A DNA stretch of 64,000 bases from UBA6398 sp963660485 (GTDB lineage: Bacteria; Bacteroidota; Bacteroidia; Bacteroidales; Bacteroidaceae), in NCBI GenBank assembly GCA_963660485.1, contig CAVKYH010000007.1, forward strand, positions 1 to 64,000. Direction: 5' to 3'. Positions 19,322-27,384 of this stretch are shown in pieces. A model generated the notes under the pieces. The model made no database searches. It was given only the letters and a program-made list of their open reading frames with translations, and was not told the DNA's origin. Position 1 is the first letter of the stretch. Each line of letters opens with the position of its first letter. The position numbers and the translations under genes are program-made.

Positions 19322-20718
19322 CAGAAATTTATTTTTTCGGAGACAAGTCTGTCGGTTGCCTGGTAAAACATTTTCAAGAAATCCGTTTCCGCACTTTGGG
19401 AGCGGTTTATTTTTTGTGCTGCGGTATTTAATCTGTCATAAAACAGATAAAAGTCTTTCTTGATGCTGTGTACGGATTTCGGAGTCGTATTTGGTATAAT
19501 GTCGAAAGGGTGTGAGCCGCTCTCTATCTTGTATAAATCCAGACTGCGAACGTTTTCCTTCATTTCTATAAGCCACTCTGTATACGCAGAAACAAACGAT
19601 TTTATGTTTTGCACGAATGTTCCTTCGTAAAAACTTCTTTTCAGTCCCAGCATATGGTTTGCATTCATGTGTACAGAGCTTAGGAAATCAAATCTGTTCT
19701 GAATACAATTTGCGAGGAGCAACATTCTCGTCAACGGGAAGCTTGTCATTTCGAGCAAGCCTTTGTACATTTTATCATACGAAACACCGTTGGTAATATC
19801 TTTTATGCCCAATTCCAAATTTTGTGTGGGTTGGTACGTGTTGTTGCAGAAATCAACTACAGCGGTTGCCGACAAAAATTCTATGAGATGGGCTTCGTTT
19901 TGTTGTAAATGCCCGCCCTCGTTGTTTTCATATATGTTGGCTATATCGTCTCCGATAAAGTAAAGTGCATTTATTAGTTTGTCTCTATAGATATTGTTCT
20001 CGTAATAAGCCAATGCTGCAACGGCTTTTGAGATAAACGTTGAAGAGTCGATTTCGCTGTCTTGTGAAGTTCTTACCCTGAAATACGGCAATACGGAAAT
20101 GGCTCCTATTTCTGCGTTGTTTATCAAGGAATAGTTTGGAAAGTCAGTGCTTGTCCTTAGAGTTTTCAGCAGCAGGGGGAAACCGCTTGCTCCTGTGCCG
20201 CCAAAGATTGAACTTATAATAAAAATCTTGTCTCCTTCTGTGAAAGTGTTTGCAAAATCAGCAAATTGCTTGGATTTTACAATTTGGTTCAGCACCACGC
20301 AGCCTATGTTGGGATTGCCTTTGAATCCTACCTTCATGGAACTTTTCAAGTTGTTCTGACTGAAAAGCATGTTTACTATCGCCTTGTTTTCCTTGTTCAT
20401 GGCGTTCACATCAATGAATTTGCTGAAAGTCATGTCGCTTGTATTGGAAATTTGAAGCGAGAAATTTGCGTTTTGCTTTGCTATCTTGGTTTTGAAAAAC
20501 GTGTCTTCGTTTTTTATCTCCAACTTTTCGCGTATGCTGTTGTACGTGTCCATCAGTTTCACCGCTCTTGTAAGATCGGCGTTGGACGAGTCGGGATCTA
20601 TTATAATAGGTACGATTTCATCGGCGTTTATTTTCACGTTGCCGGCCAACAACATTGTTAGCGCCCGCAGCACGCGCGAACCTGTACCACCTATTGCAAA
20701 CACATAGCACTTGGACAT
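19321..20718 (-). CDS. Tubulin/FtsZ-like GTPase
   Basis: Protein of 465 residues of the tubulin-like superfamily. The N-terminus has the first nucleotide loop YVFAIGGTGSRVLRAL (GGTGS at 10-14), and residues 172-179 read FGGTGASG, a close form of the GGGTGSG tubulin signature, followed by the expected helix (FPLLLKTLR). A DPDSSN phrase at 41-46 suits a ribose or base contact. It is not the cell-division FtsZ, which has a different N-terminus and a C-terminal conserved tail; it is closer to the divergent Tubulin_2-type proteins. The gene begins one base after the small membrane protein gene and overlaps the actin/Hsp70-like gene by one base. It is likely to polymerise or act as a GTP switch at the membrane; that is inference from family. 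Confidence 0.8.
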   Translation of the reverse strand: MSKCYVFAIGGTGSRVLRALTMLLAGNVKINADEIVPIIIDPDSSNADLTRAVKLMDTYNSIREKLEIKNEDTFFKTKIAKQNANFSLQISNTSDMTFSKFIDVNAMNKENKAIVNMLFSQNNLKSSMKVGFKGNPNIGCVVLNQIVKSKQFADFANTFTEGDKIFIISSIFGGTGASGFPLLLKTLRTSTDFPNYSLINNAEIGAISVLPYFRVRTSQDSEIDSSTFISKAVAALAYYENNIYRDKLINALYFIGDDIANIYENNEGGHLQQNEAHLIEFLSATAVVDFCNNTYQPTQNLELGIKDITNGVSYDKMYKGLLEMTSFPLTRMLLLANCIQNRFDFLSSVHMNANHMLGLKRSFYEGTFVQNIKSFVSAYTEWLIEMKENVRSLDLYKIESGSHPFDIIPNTTPKSVHSIKKDFYLFYDRLNTAAQKINRSQSAETDFLKMFYQATDRLVSEKINF

Positions 20719-20719
20719 T

Positions 20720-21172
20720 TCAATATTTCTTTATGTGGGGAAAATAAGAACAATTCACGCTTTTCCGTTTTATGGCAAGCGAAACAATCGTGTAAAACAC
20801 AACGGAAATTATAGCCACGGCTATTCCGAAATTGAAGAGGTCGAAAGTTGACACGGCAATGGGAACTGATTCGCCTGTTGACAGTTCTGTTTCAACCATT
20901 AATCCGGCATTGTATGTATCAAGTACCCTTAGCCAGGCAATAAGGAAGCATATCACGGCGCTCACTCCGTTTGAAAGTCCCCACCCTTGCCATGAGTTCA
21001 ATGCGGGGTGGTCTATCACATAATAAAAGAGGAATGCCACTGCAACGCATACGCACATCATCGCTATTCCCGTCTGACTGTAAATTCGTCCGTCTTCAAA
21101 CAAAAAGTTGGCAAGCGGTATGCCGTATACATTTTGGAATATCCCGAAGATACTGCCGAATATTTCGTTCAT
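20720..21172 (-). CDS. Small membrane protein of the tubulin/actin operon
   Basis: Protein of 150 residues with three clear hydrophobic helices, about residues 34-52 (GIAMMCVCVAVAFLFYYVI), 67-84 (GVSAVICFLIAWLRVL) and 110-132 (FNFGIAVAIISVVFYTIVSL), and a short basic C-terminal tail. It matches no family I know. It sits one base after the VWA-like lipoprotein gene and one base before the tubulin-like gene. By position it is a candidate membrane anchor linking the surface lipoprotein to the cytoplasmic filament or ATPase proteins. Confidence 0.75.
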   Translation of the reverse strand: MNEIFGSIFGIFQNVYGIPLANFLFEDGRIYSQTGIAMMCVCVAVAFLFYYVIDHPALNSWQGWGLSNGVSAVICFLIAWLRVLDTYNAGLMVETELSTGESVPIAVSTFDLFNFGIAVAIISVVFYTIVSLAIKRKSVNCSYFPHIKKY

Positions 21173-21173
21173 C

Positions 21174-22349
21174 TCAATTTCGCTTAATCTTAAAACTTAG
21201 TTCTATAGTATTGTTGTTGTCATAGGCATTGCCTATACCGTCGAGCACATATTTTATACCGGTGGTCTTTCTGCCTATAAAAGTTCCCGTATTGTCGTTA
21301 GCCTGTTCTATCCAAATTGGTGTGGAGGGCTTTTTTAGCGTGATGCTTTCTTCTGTGGGTTGCACCGTAAGGGGTGCGCTCACGGTTATGATGTGTGTGT
21401 ATGGATTGTCATTGTCGTTTATTTTTTCCACATACTCCACCTTGAACTGCCGGTCGGAACTATTGTAAACGCTCTTGTCTGCAAGTGATTTTTCGTCCAA
21501 GAAAGCCGATGTCATGTCGGCGAGTATTTTGATTCGGTAGTTATTTGAGCCTCTGTCTTGCAGCAAAGTGCATTTTCCGTCCTTGAACATTCTGCCCGTT
21601 GAATTGGTAATGGTCATTGTGGGCTCGTGCTTGTCGGTATAAGCCACCATGCTGGTTACATTGGCATTGGGAATGTTTTCCAAAGGCACTTTCCGCATAA
21701 GTTGGCAAACGGCTTTTCTCGCTCCAATGAGCATAATGTAATATGGACGTTTGGCATCGATTTCCGTGCTGCCATTGGCATTGTAGAAATGTCCGCTGAA
21801 ATGCGAAGTCAACCTGTAAACCACAAACGTAAGGTCTTTTTGTTTCTTGAGTTTCTTGCCAACGATTGCTTCAATGGCTATCTGGTTGTTGATGAAATAG
21901 TTTTTTGCCGCTCCTTTGGGCAAAGCCAGAATACAGTCGCTCACAAACACCGACACATTGTTTTTGTCAGTTTTTTCAAGCACCATTTTCAAAATGGAAG
22001 CCAAGTCGGTGGAACCTCTGTCTCCGCCGGCTTTGCGAAAAGCTCCCACATCGAACGATTGGCTAAGGTTTTCAAGCGAAATGTTGTTGGGCAGGATTTT
22101 ACTGTTGATATAATAAAATTTGGTGTCGTCCACGAATTTGTTTATGCTTGTCATATATCCGAACACTGCGTCCTTGAAAGCATAACCGTCGTGCATGTAT
22201 CCGTCCATGCTGCCCGAGTTTTCCACATACAGATTTACCTGCAATTTTTCCAAGTCCACGGGCTCGGATTTTTTCCATATAATCTTAGCCTTGCCACATC
22301 CGGCAAGTGTCATCAGTAAAACAGCAAAGAAAAGTATTTTCTTCATCAA
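21174..22349 (-). CDS. VWA-like lipoprotein, first gene of the tubulin/actin operon
   Basis: Protein of 391 residues with a lipoprotein signal (LLMTLAGC, lipidated C18), so it is membrane-attached and outside the cytoplasm. Residues about 37-200 fit a von Willebrand A fold: a MIDAS-like first loop YVENSGSM (E43-x-S45-x-S47, with Glu in place of the usual Asp), a Thr loop GGDRGSTDLAS (T114) and an Asp loop VFVSDC (D138). The C-terminal third is a beta-rich region. VWA domains bind partner proteins through a metal ion. The gene heads a five-gene operon with spacings of 1, 1, -1 and 3 bases. A -7-like element lies about 62 bp upstream of the start codon. VWA proteins encoded beside divergent tubulins have been described in predicted membrane-remodelling loci, which fits. 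Confidence 0.8.
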   Translation of the reverse strand: MMKKILFFAVLLMTLAGCGKAKIIWKKSEPVDLEKLQVNLYVENSGSMDGYMHDGYAFKDAVFGYMTSINKFVDDTKFYYINSKILPNNISLENLSQSFDVGAFRKAGGDRGSTDLASILKMVLEKTDKNNVSVFVSDCILALPKGAAKNYFINNQIAIEAIVGKKLKKQKDLTFVVYRLTSHFSGHFYNANGSTEIDAKRPYYIMLIGARKAVCQLMRKVPLENIPNANVTSMVAYTDKHEPTMTITNSTGRMFKDGKCTLLQDRGSNNYRIKILADMTSAFLDEKSLADKSVYNSSDRQFKVEYVEKINDNDNPYTHIITVSAPLTVQPTEESITLKKPSTPIWIEQANDNTGTFIGRKTTGIKYVLDGIGNAYDNNNTIELSFKIKRN

Positions 22350-22410
22350 AGGGAAGGCCTATTTTGTTTCAGTACAATTATAATGTAATGGAATACTATA
22401 GTGTTGATTG

Positions 22411-22418
22411 CAAATTTA
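22411..22418 (-). promoter_or_regulatory. Candidate -7 element for the tubulin/actin operon
   Basis: The minus strand reads TAAATTTG, matching TAnnTTTG, about 62 bp before the VWA-like start codon. No good -33 TTTG is seen at 19-21 bp, so the call is tentative. Confidence 0.45.
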
Positions 22419-23261
22419 CGAAATTTAGTTGGAACAATCACTCCAAATCGGAATAATAGTACATTCGAACTATTAATGCAATTACACAGAAAACCTCAGA
22501 AATACGGGAAATCGCAATATAGCAAAGCCCCACTATATGATGAAAATTACGGCTGTTTTTGGGGATTTCGCGGCTAAAAATATAATACGCTGATACTGAA
22601 AGTTTTAATAGGAGGCGGAATATGGCTTTTACGAGGTCAGACCTAATTTAAATTCCGGGCCATGTAATTTAAATTAGATGCCTTGGAGTTTTTACGAGAT
22701 GCCTTGTAGTTTTTTGCCACTCAAAATGGGCTTTTGCAACCAAGCTGTATGGCTCTTCGCAAATGGCATACAAAACTAACGGCAATGGCCCACGAAAGAA
22801 AAACAACCTGGAGCAACGAAATTTGTAATGATTATAAAAATCAAAAATCTCGCAATAGACTTTTTGAAATCTATTTTGACAAATATTAAACATTTGTCCC
22901 TTACCGCATTATGGGCAATTGATGAAAAAAGTTCGCCATCTGTTTGGGGAATTCAGAAAGACTTTAATCCTTAATATTAGCGGTTTTGAAAAACAAACGA
23001 GCCGGTTTTCTCTTGTTTGGATAAAGGCAAAGCTATTAGAGTATTACCTATGTCAGAAGTTCGGGATTCTGCGTTTGTTTTGCTCATAAGAATATTTTTT
23101 CCCAATTTTGCATAGGTTGTTCGGTGGTAAAAACAGGCTTCCAGTATTCTTAATACTACCCTGTAAAACATACAGGAGAATCACTATCGTTCTAAAACAC
23201 ACAAGGATAGTGATAGACCGGTTTACTGCCCACGACATCGTGATTAAATTGAAAAATCAAC
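22419..23261. other. Long divergent intergenic region upstream of dnaA
   Basis: About 840 bp without a supported gene, between the tubulin/actin operon (minus) and dnaA (plus). It contains the modular repeat copy 2 at 22624-22717. Short reading frames here have no motifs. No convincing cluster of DnaA boxes was seen by eye, so I do not call an origin. Confidence 0.5.
22624..22717. repeat. 21-bp-phased modular repeat, copy 2
   Basis: The core 22634-22686 has words AGGTCAGACCT, CCGGGCCATGT and AGATGCCTTGG with both spacers AATTTAAATT. The right flank AGTTTTTACG leads to a fourth word AGATGCCTTGT (22697-22707) and another T-rich spacer, keeping the 21-bp phase. No two of the three core words are complementary. 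Confidence 0.9.
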
Positions 23262-24656
23262 ATGACAGGAAACTTCAAAGAAAAATGGAGCAAGTGTCTT
23301 GAATTTATAGGACACAATATAGAAGAGAGTACTTTCGGCACTTTCTTCACTACCATTATATTTGAAGGAGTGAAGGACGACCAAATTACGCTGCGTGTGC
23401 CTTCGCGTTTCGTTTGCGAATATATTGAGGAACATTATATAGGTATACTCAAGGCTGCCATACGGCGCGAATTTGGTAAAGACTTGAAAATAGGCTACCA
23501 GATACAAGTCGATTCAGAAAACAACATCTGCGGGAACGAAGAAGGAGGCATAAAATCCCCCAAGAAAGAAATCGGAGGAAACCAAACGCCAGATTCTATC
23601 AACGCCCTCAAAGGAAATGCCCCGCAAGAACTCGAATCGCGCTTGAATCCGGAGTATACATTTGAAACTTTCATCGAAGGCGATGCAAACAAACTGCCGC
23701 GCAGCATAGGAATGTCGATTGCCGACAAACCGGGACAGAACCCATTCAACCCGTTGTTTATATACGGACAGTCGGGAGTGGGCAAAACCCACCTTGTGAA
23801 CGCTATTGGCAACAGAATAAAGGAAGCCGACCCAACGAAACGCGTGCTTTATATTTCTGCCCACTTGTTTCTTGTGCAATATGGCGATGCTTCGCGCCGC
23901 AATCTGCGCAATGATTTCATTCATTTCTATCAAAGCATCGACGTTCTCATAATCGACGACATTCAGGAACTGTCGGGCGCATCAAGAAAAGGCACACAAG
24001 ACGCATTTTTCCATATATTCAACCATTTGCAGCAGACGCAGCATCAACTTATTATGACAAGCGATCGTCCGGCAGTGGAACTCGAAGATATAGAAGACCG
24101 TCTGCTTACGCGCTTCAAGTGGGGACTTGTGGCAGAACTTCAGAAGCCAGACGTTAAACTGGCCAAGAAAATACTTCAGAGCAAGATAAAACGCAACGGA
24201 TTGAGTTTCCCGAAAGAAGTGGTGGATTATATCGCAGAAAATGCCTCGGAAAATATTCGCGACCTTGAAGGTGTGCTCAACGCAATACTTGCCTATTCGG
24301 TGGTTTACAACTCCGATGTTGACATGGAACTGACCAAACGCGTTGTTGCCCGTTCTGTGAAACAGAAAGACAAGACTATTACCGTTGACAGGATATTGGA
24401 AAAAGTGGCAAAGTTCTATGATGTCTCCACCAAGGAAATATGTTCCGTTTCCCGCAAACAACGCATCGCCCAAGCTCGGCAAGTGTGCATGTATCTCGTG
24501 CAGAAACACACCGGCATGTCGTATTCGAGAATCGGAAACGTGATAGGAAAACGCGACCACTCCACTGTTTTGCATTCATGCTCGGTGGTGGAGCACAAGA
24601 TAGACACCGACAAACTTTTCAGAAAAGATTTGGAAAACATAGAAGCTAATCTTTAA
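23262..24656 (+). CDS. dnaA: Chromosomal replication initiator protein DnaA
   Basis: Initiator of chromosome replication, 464 residues. Domain I (1-90) includes FGTFFTTIIFEGV and the YIEEHYIGILK helix. A linker of about 40 residues follows. The AAA+ domain carries NPLFIYGQSGVGKTHLVNA (Walker A), VLIIDDIQEL (Walker B) and the arginine-bearing EDRLLTRFKWGL sensor region. Domain IV ends with the DNA-binding signature MSYSRIGNVIGKRDHSTVLH. The length is normal for Bacteroidota. The start is supported by a strong family match from the first residues. The gene is alone here, without dnaN or recF, which is common in this phylum, so dnaA alone does not place the origin in this window. Confidence 0.96.
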   Translation: MTGNFKEKWSKCLEFIGHNIEESTFGTFFTTIIFEGVKDDQITLRVPSRFVCEYIEEHYIGILKAAIRREFGKDLKIGYQIQVDSENNICGNEEGGIKSPKKEIGGNQTPDSINALKGNAPQELESRLNPEYTFETFIEGDANKLPRSIGMSIADKPGQNPFNPLFIYGQSGVGKTHLVNAIGNRIKEADPTKRVLYISAHLFLVQYGDASRRNLRNDFIHFYQSIDVLIIDDIQELSGASRKGTQDAFFHIFNHLQQTQHQLIMTSDRPAVELEDIEDRLLTRFKWGLVAELQKPDVKLAKKILQSKIKRNGLSFPKEVVDYIAENASENIRDLEGVLNAILAYSVVYNSDVDMELTKRVVARSVKQKDKTITVDRILEKVAKFYDVSTKEICSVSRKQRIAQARQVCMYLVQKHTGMSYSRIGNVIGKRDHSTVLHSCSVVEHKIDTDKLFRKDLENIEANL

Positions 24657-24718
24657 GAAAACAATAGCTTCGCAAATTCCCAAAATACTCATAAAAACAA
24701 TTCTTTCGGTAATACAAT

Positions 24719-24755
24719 AAAAGACTCTTGCTTTTCGATTAAGCAAGAGTCTTTT
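24719..24755. terminator. Bidirectional terminator between dnaA and glgP
   Basis: Perfect 15-bp arms (AAAAGACTCTTGCTT) with a 7-base loop, with A and T runs at both ends, between two convergent genes. Confidence 0.88.
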
Positions 24756-24795
24756 GTTTTTCGCAAATATACTATTCTAACGATAATCCGGCGTA

Positions 24796-27360
24796 TCAAA
24801 ACCAGCGCACGTAGCAGAAATCCTGGCGGTGAGGCAACAACGGATTGCTCGGATACATGCGGAACGAAGTCTTGATGCGTCCAATGAAACTTATAGTGTA
24901 TTTCAGATTGAAAGTATAGAGATTGTTGTCTCTGTTCACAAGTTTCAAAGGAATGGCCTTGAGGAATTTTTCTTCGCCGTTCTCGTCAACATTGACAACA
25001 ACAAGATCAATTCCGATAGCATTGTCGAGTCCTTGCTCGTCAATCACAATGTTTATGTCAATCTCGCTACCGCTTTCCAATTGACCCGTTTTCAAATTGT
25101 CGCTAAGCTCTTCGCTTACGATTTTCACGGAGTCCCAACGTTGTGCCACGGCTTCTTTCCACGCAGCAATGTCTTTGGCTTTGCGGTTGTTTGAGGCCGA
25201 CAAAGCCTTGAAGCGTTCGCTTTCCTTGTTGTAGAACTTGCTGTAGTAATCGTCGAGCTGGCGTTTCATCGTATAGTGAGGCGCAATCTTTGCAATCGAG
25301 TTCTTGATCACGCGCACCCAATCCTTGGAATATCCCTCCGATGACACAGAATAGTAAAGCGGAATAATTTCGTGCTCAAGCATACTGTAAATTGTGGAAG
25401 CGTCGAGATGATCCTGCTGCCCTTGGTCTTTGTACGTTCTTTTTTCGGTAATAGCCCAACCGGCGCCGTCGCGATATCCCTCCAACCACCAGCCGTCGAG
25501 AATAGAAAAGTTTATAACGCCATTCATCAGAGCCTTTTCTCCGGAAGTTCCGGAAGCTTCCATTTTACGCGTGGGAGTATTCAGCCAAATGTCCACACCC
25601 GAAACAAGACGACGCGCAAGCTGCATGTCATAATTCTCAACAAAAAGAATCTTTCCGAGGAATTCCGGGCGTTGTGAAATCTCGTAAATCTGTTTTATGA
25701 GTCCCTGACCTGCTCCATCGGCTGGATGAGCCTTTCCTGTGAATATAAACTGCACGGGAGCAGACGGATTGTTCACGATCTTTGCGAGACGATCCAAATC
25801 AGAGAACAACAAATGGGCGCGTTTGTATGTCGCGAAGCGGCGGCCAAATCCTATAAGCAATGCATTGGGATTGATTTTCTCGAGCAGGGAAATAATTCGC
25901 GTGGGATCGCCTTGGTTTTTGAGCCAACTGCTGCGAAAACGGGCGCGCATGTATTCTATAAGTTTTGTCTTTAATCTTACGCGCAGATTCCAAATTTCAT
26001 CATCAGGCACATTGTATATAGCTTCCCAAATATGTTCGTTGCTTTGGTCGTTGATGAAATCTTTGTCGAAGTATTTTTCGTAAAGAGCCTTCCATTCGTT
26101 GGCAGTCCACGTCGGAAAATGCACACCATTTGTAACATATCCCACATGGCTCTCTTCGGAGAAGTATCCTTTCCAAATTCCGTTGAACATTTCTTGGCTT
26201 ACAGTTCCGTGGAGTTTGCTTACGCCGTTTACTTCCTGGCATGTGTTGCAAAGGAAAGTAGACATGCAGAATTTTTCGCTGTGATTGTCGGGATTTGTAC
26301 GCCCCATTCCGATAAATTCGTCCCAAGATATTCCGAGTTTGGCGGGATATGAACCGAGGTATTTACCGAACAGTCCCTCGTCGAAGTAATCATGTCCGGC
26401 CGGTACTGGAGTGTGAACAGTGTATAGCGAAGATGCGCGCACCAATTCGAGAGCTTCGTTGAAAGACAAGCCTTCGGATACGTAGTCAACGAGACGTTCT
26501 ACGTTGCAAAGTGCGGCGTGTCCTTCGTTGCAATGGTATACGTCTTTTTTAATGCCGAGTTTTTTGAGCATAATCACGCCGCCGATGCCCAAGAGGTATT
26601 CTTGTTTCAAACGGTTCTCCCAATCTCCGCCGTAGAGTGTCTTTGTGATGTTGCGGTCGTATTCGGAATTCATATCGTTGTCGGTATCCATCAAATAAAG
26701 ACTGATACGGCCAACGTTTGCTCGCCAAATGTAGGCATAGACAGTGTAGTTGGGGAATGGAACTTCAACTATCATCTGTTTGCCAGTTGAAGGATCTATC
26801 ACCTTGTCAATTGGCAGAGTGTCGAAGTCCTGTGCTTCGTAGTTTGCAATCTGTTGTCCGTCCATTGCGAGCGTTTGGCTGAAATATCCATAGCGATAAA
26901 GAAAACCTACGCCGCACATATCCACATTGGAGTCAGATGCTTGTTTGAGGTAATCCCCTGCAAGAATTCCGAGACCGCCCGAATATATTTGCAAAACATG
27001 ATTAATTCCGTACTCCATGCAGAAGTAAGCAACCGAAGGACGGTTTTTGTCGGGACTGATATTCTTGTAGGTTTCGAACTTTTTGTAAACGTTGTTCATT
27101 CGTCCAAGAAACTCTTCATTGCTTGCCAATTCATTCAGCGAGTCGTAGCTCATGAGGCTAAGCATTTTGACGGGGTTTTGTCTGCAACTTTTGAACAAGT
27201 CCGGATTCATGGAAGAAAACAATTCCAATGCTTCGTTGTTCCATGTCCACCACAGATTGTGGGCAAGAGTCTCAACTTTTTTGAGAGCATTAGGGATGTG
27301 TGATTTTACAGTTAGAGACTTCCATACGGGGTCGTTCGAATTGTAAGATTTCAGTTTCAT
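24796..27360 (-). CDS. glgP: Alpha-glucan (glycogen) phosphorylase, GT35
   Basis: Enzyme of 854 residues that releases glucose-1-phosphate from the ends of glycogen or maltodextrin. The N-terminus has the DUF3417-type start of the bacterial alpha-glucan phosphorylase subgroup (ALKKVETLAHNLWWTWNNEA). The catalytic part contains YSGGLGILAGDYLK, YHCNEGHAA, and the pyridoxal-phosphate lysine motif EASGTSGEKALMNGV followed by LDGWW. The C-terminal 100 residues are an extra beta-rich domain. The gene follows the glycogen synthase gene after 24 bp on the same strand, so synthesis and breakdown enzymes are probably co-transcribed from the promoter at 29049-29080. Confidence 0.93.
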   Translation of the reverse strand: MKLKSYNSNDPVWKSLTVKSHIPNALKKVETLAHNLWWTWNNEALELFSSMNPDLFKSCRQNPVKMLSLMSYDSLNELASNEEFLGRMNNVYKKFETYKNISPDKNRPSVAYFCMEYGINHVLQIYSGGLGILAGDYLKQASDSNVDMCGVGFLYRYGYFSQTLAMDGQQIANYEAQDFDTLPIDKVIDPSTGKQMIVEVPFPNYTVYAYIWRANVGRISLYLMDTDNDMNSEYDRNITKTLYGGDWENRLKQEYLLGIGGVIMLKKLGIKKDVYHCNEGHAALCNVERLVDYVSEGLSFNEALELVRASSLYTVHTPVPAGHDYFDEGLFGKYLGSYPAKLGISWDEFIGMGRTNPDNHSEKFCMSTFLCNTCQEVNGVSKLHGTVSQEMFNGIWKGYFSEESHVGYVTNGVHFPTWTANEWKALYEKYFDKDFINDQSNEHIWEAIYNVPDDEIWNLRVRLKTKLIEYMRARFRSSWLKNQGDPTRIISLLEKINPNALLIGFGRRFATYKRAHLLFSDLDRLAKIVNNPSAPVQFIFTGKAHPADGAGQGLIKQIYEISQRPEFLGKILFVENYDMQLARRLVSGVDIWLNTPTRKMEASGTSGEKALMNGVINFSILDGWWLEGYRDGAGWAITEKRTYKDQGQQDHLDASTIYSMLEHEIIPLYYSVSSEGYSKDWVRVIKNSIAKIAPHYTMKRQLDDYYSKFYNKESERFKALSASNNRKAKDIAAWKEAVAQRWDSVKIVSEELSDNLKTGQLESGSEIDINIVIDEQGLDNAIGIDLVVVNVDENGEEKFLKAIPLKLVNRDNNLYTFNLKYTISFIGRIKTSFRMYPSNPLLPHRQDFCYVRWF

Positions 27361-27384
27361 CTTTTTATTTGTTTTGTTGGATGA

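Noticed and set aside
22419..23261. Origin of replication upstream of dnaA
   Set aside because: No clear cluster of DnaA boxes could be read by eye, and in this phylum dnaA is not reliably next to the origin.
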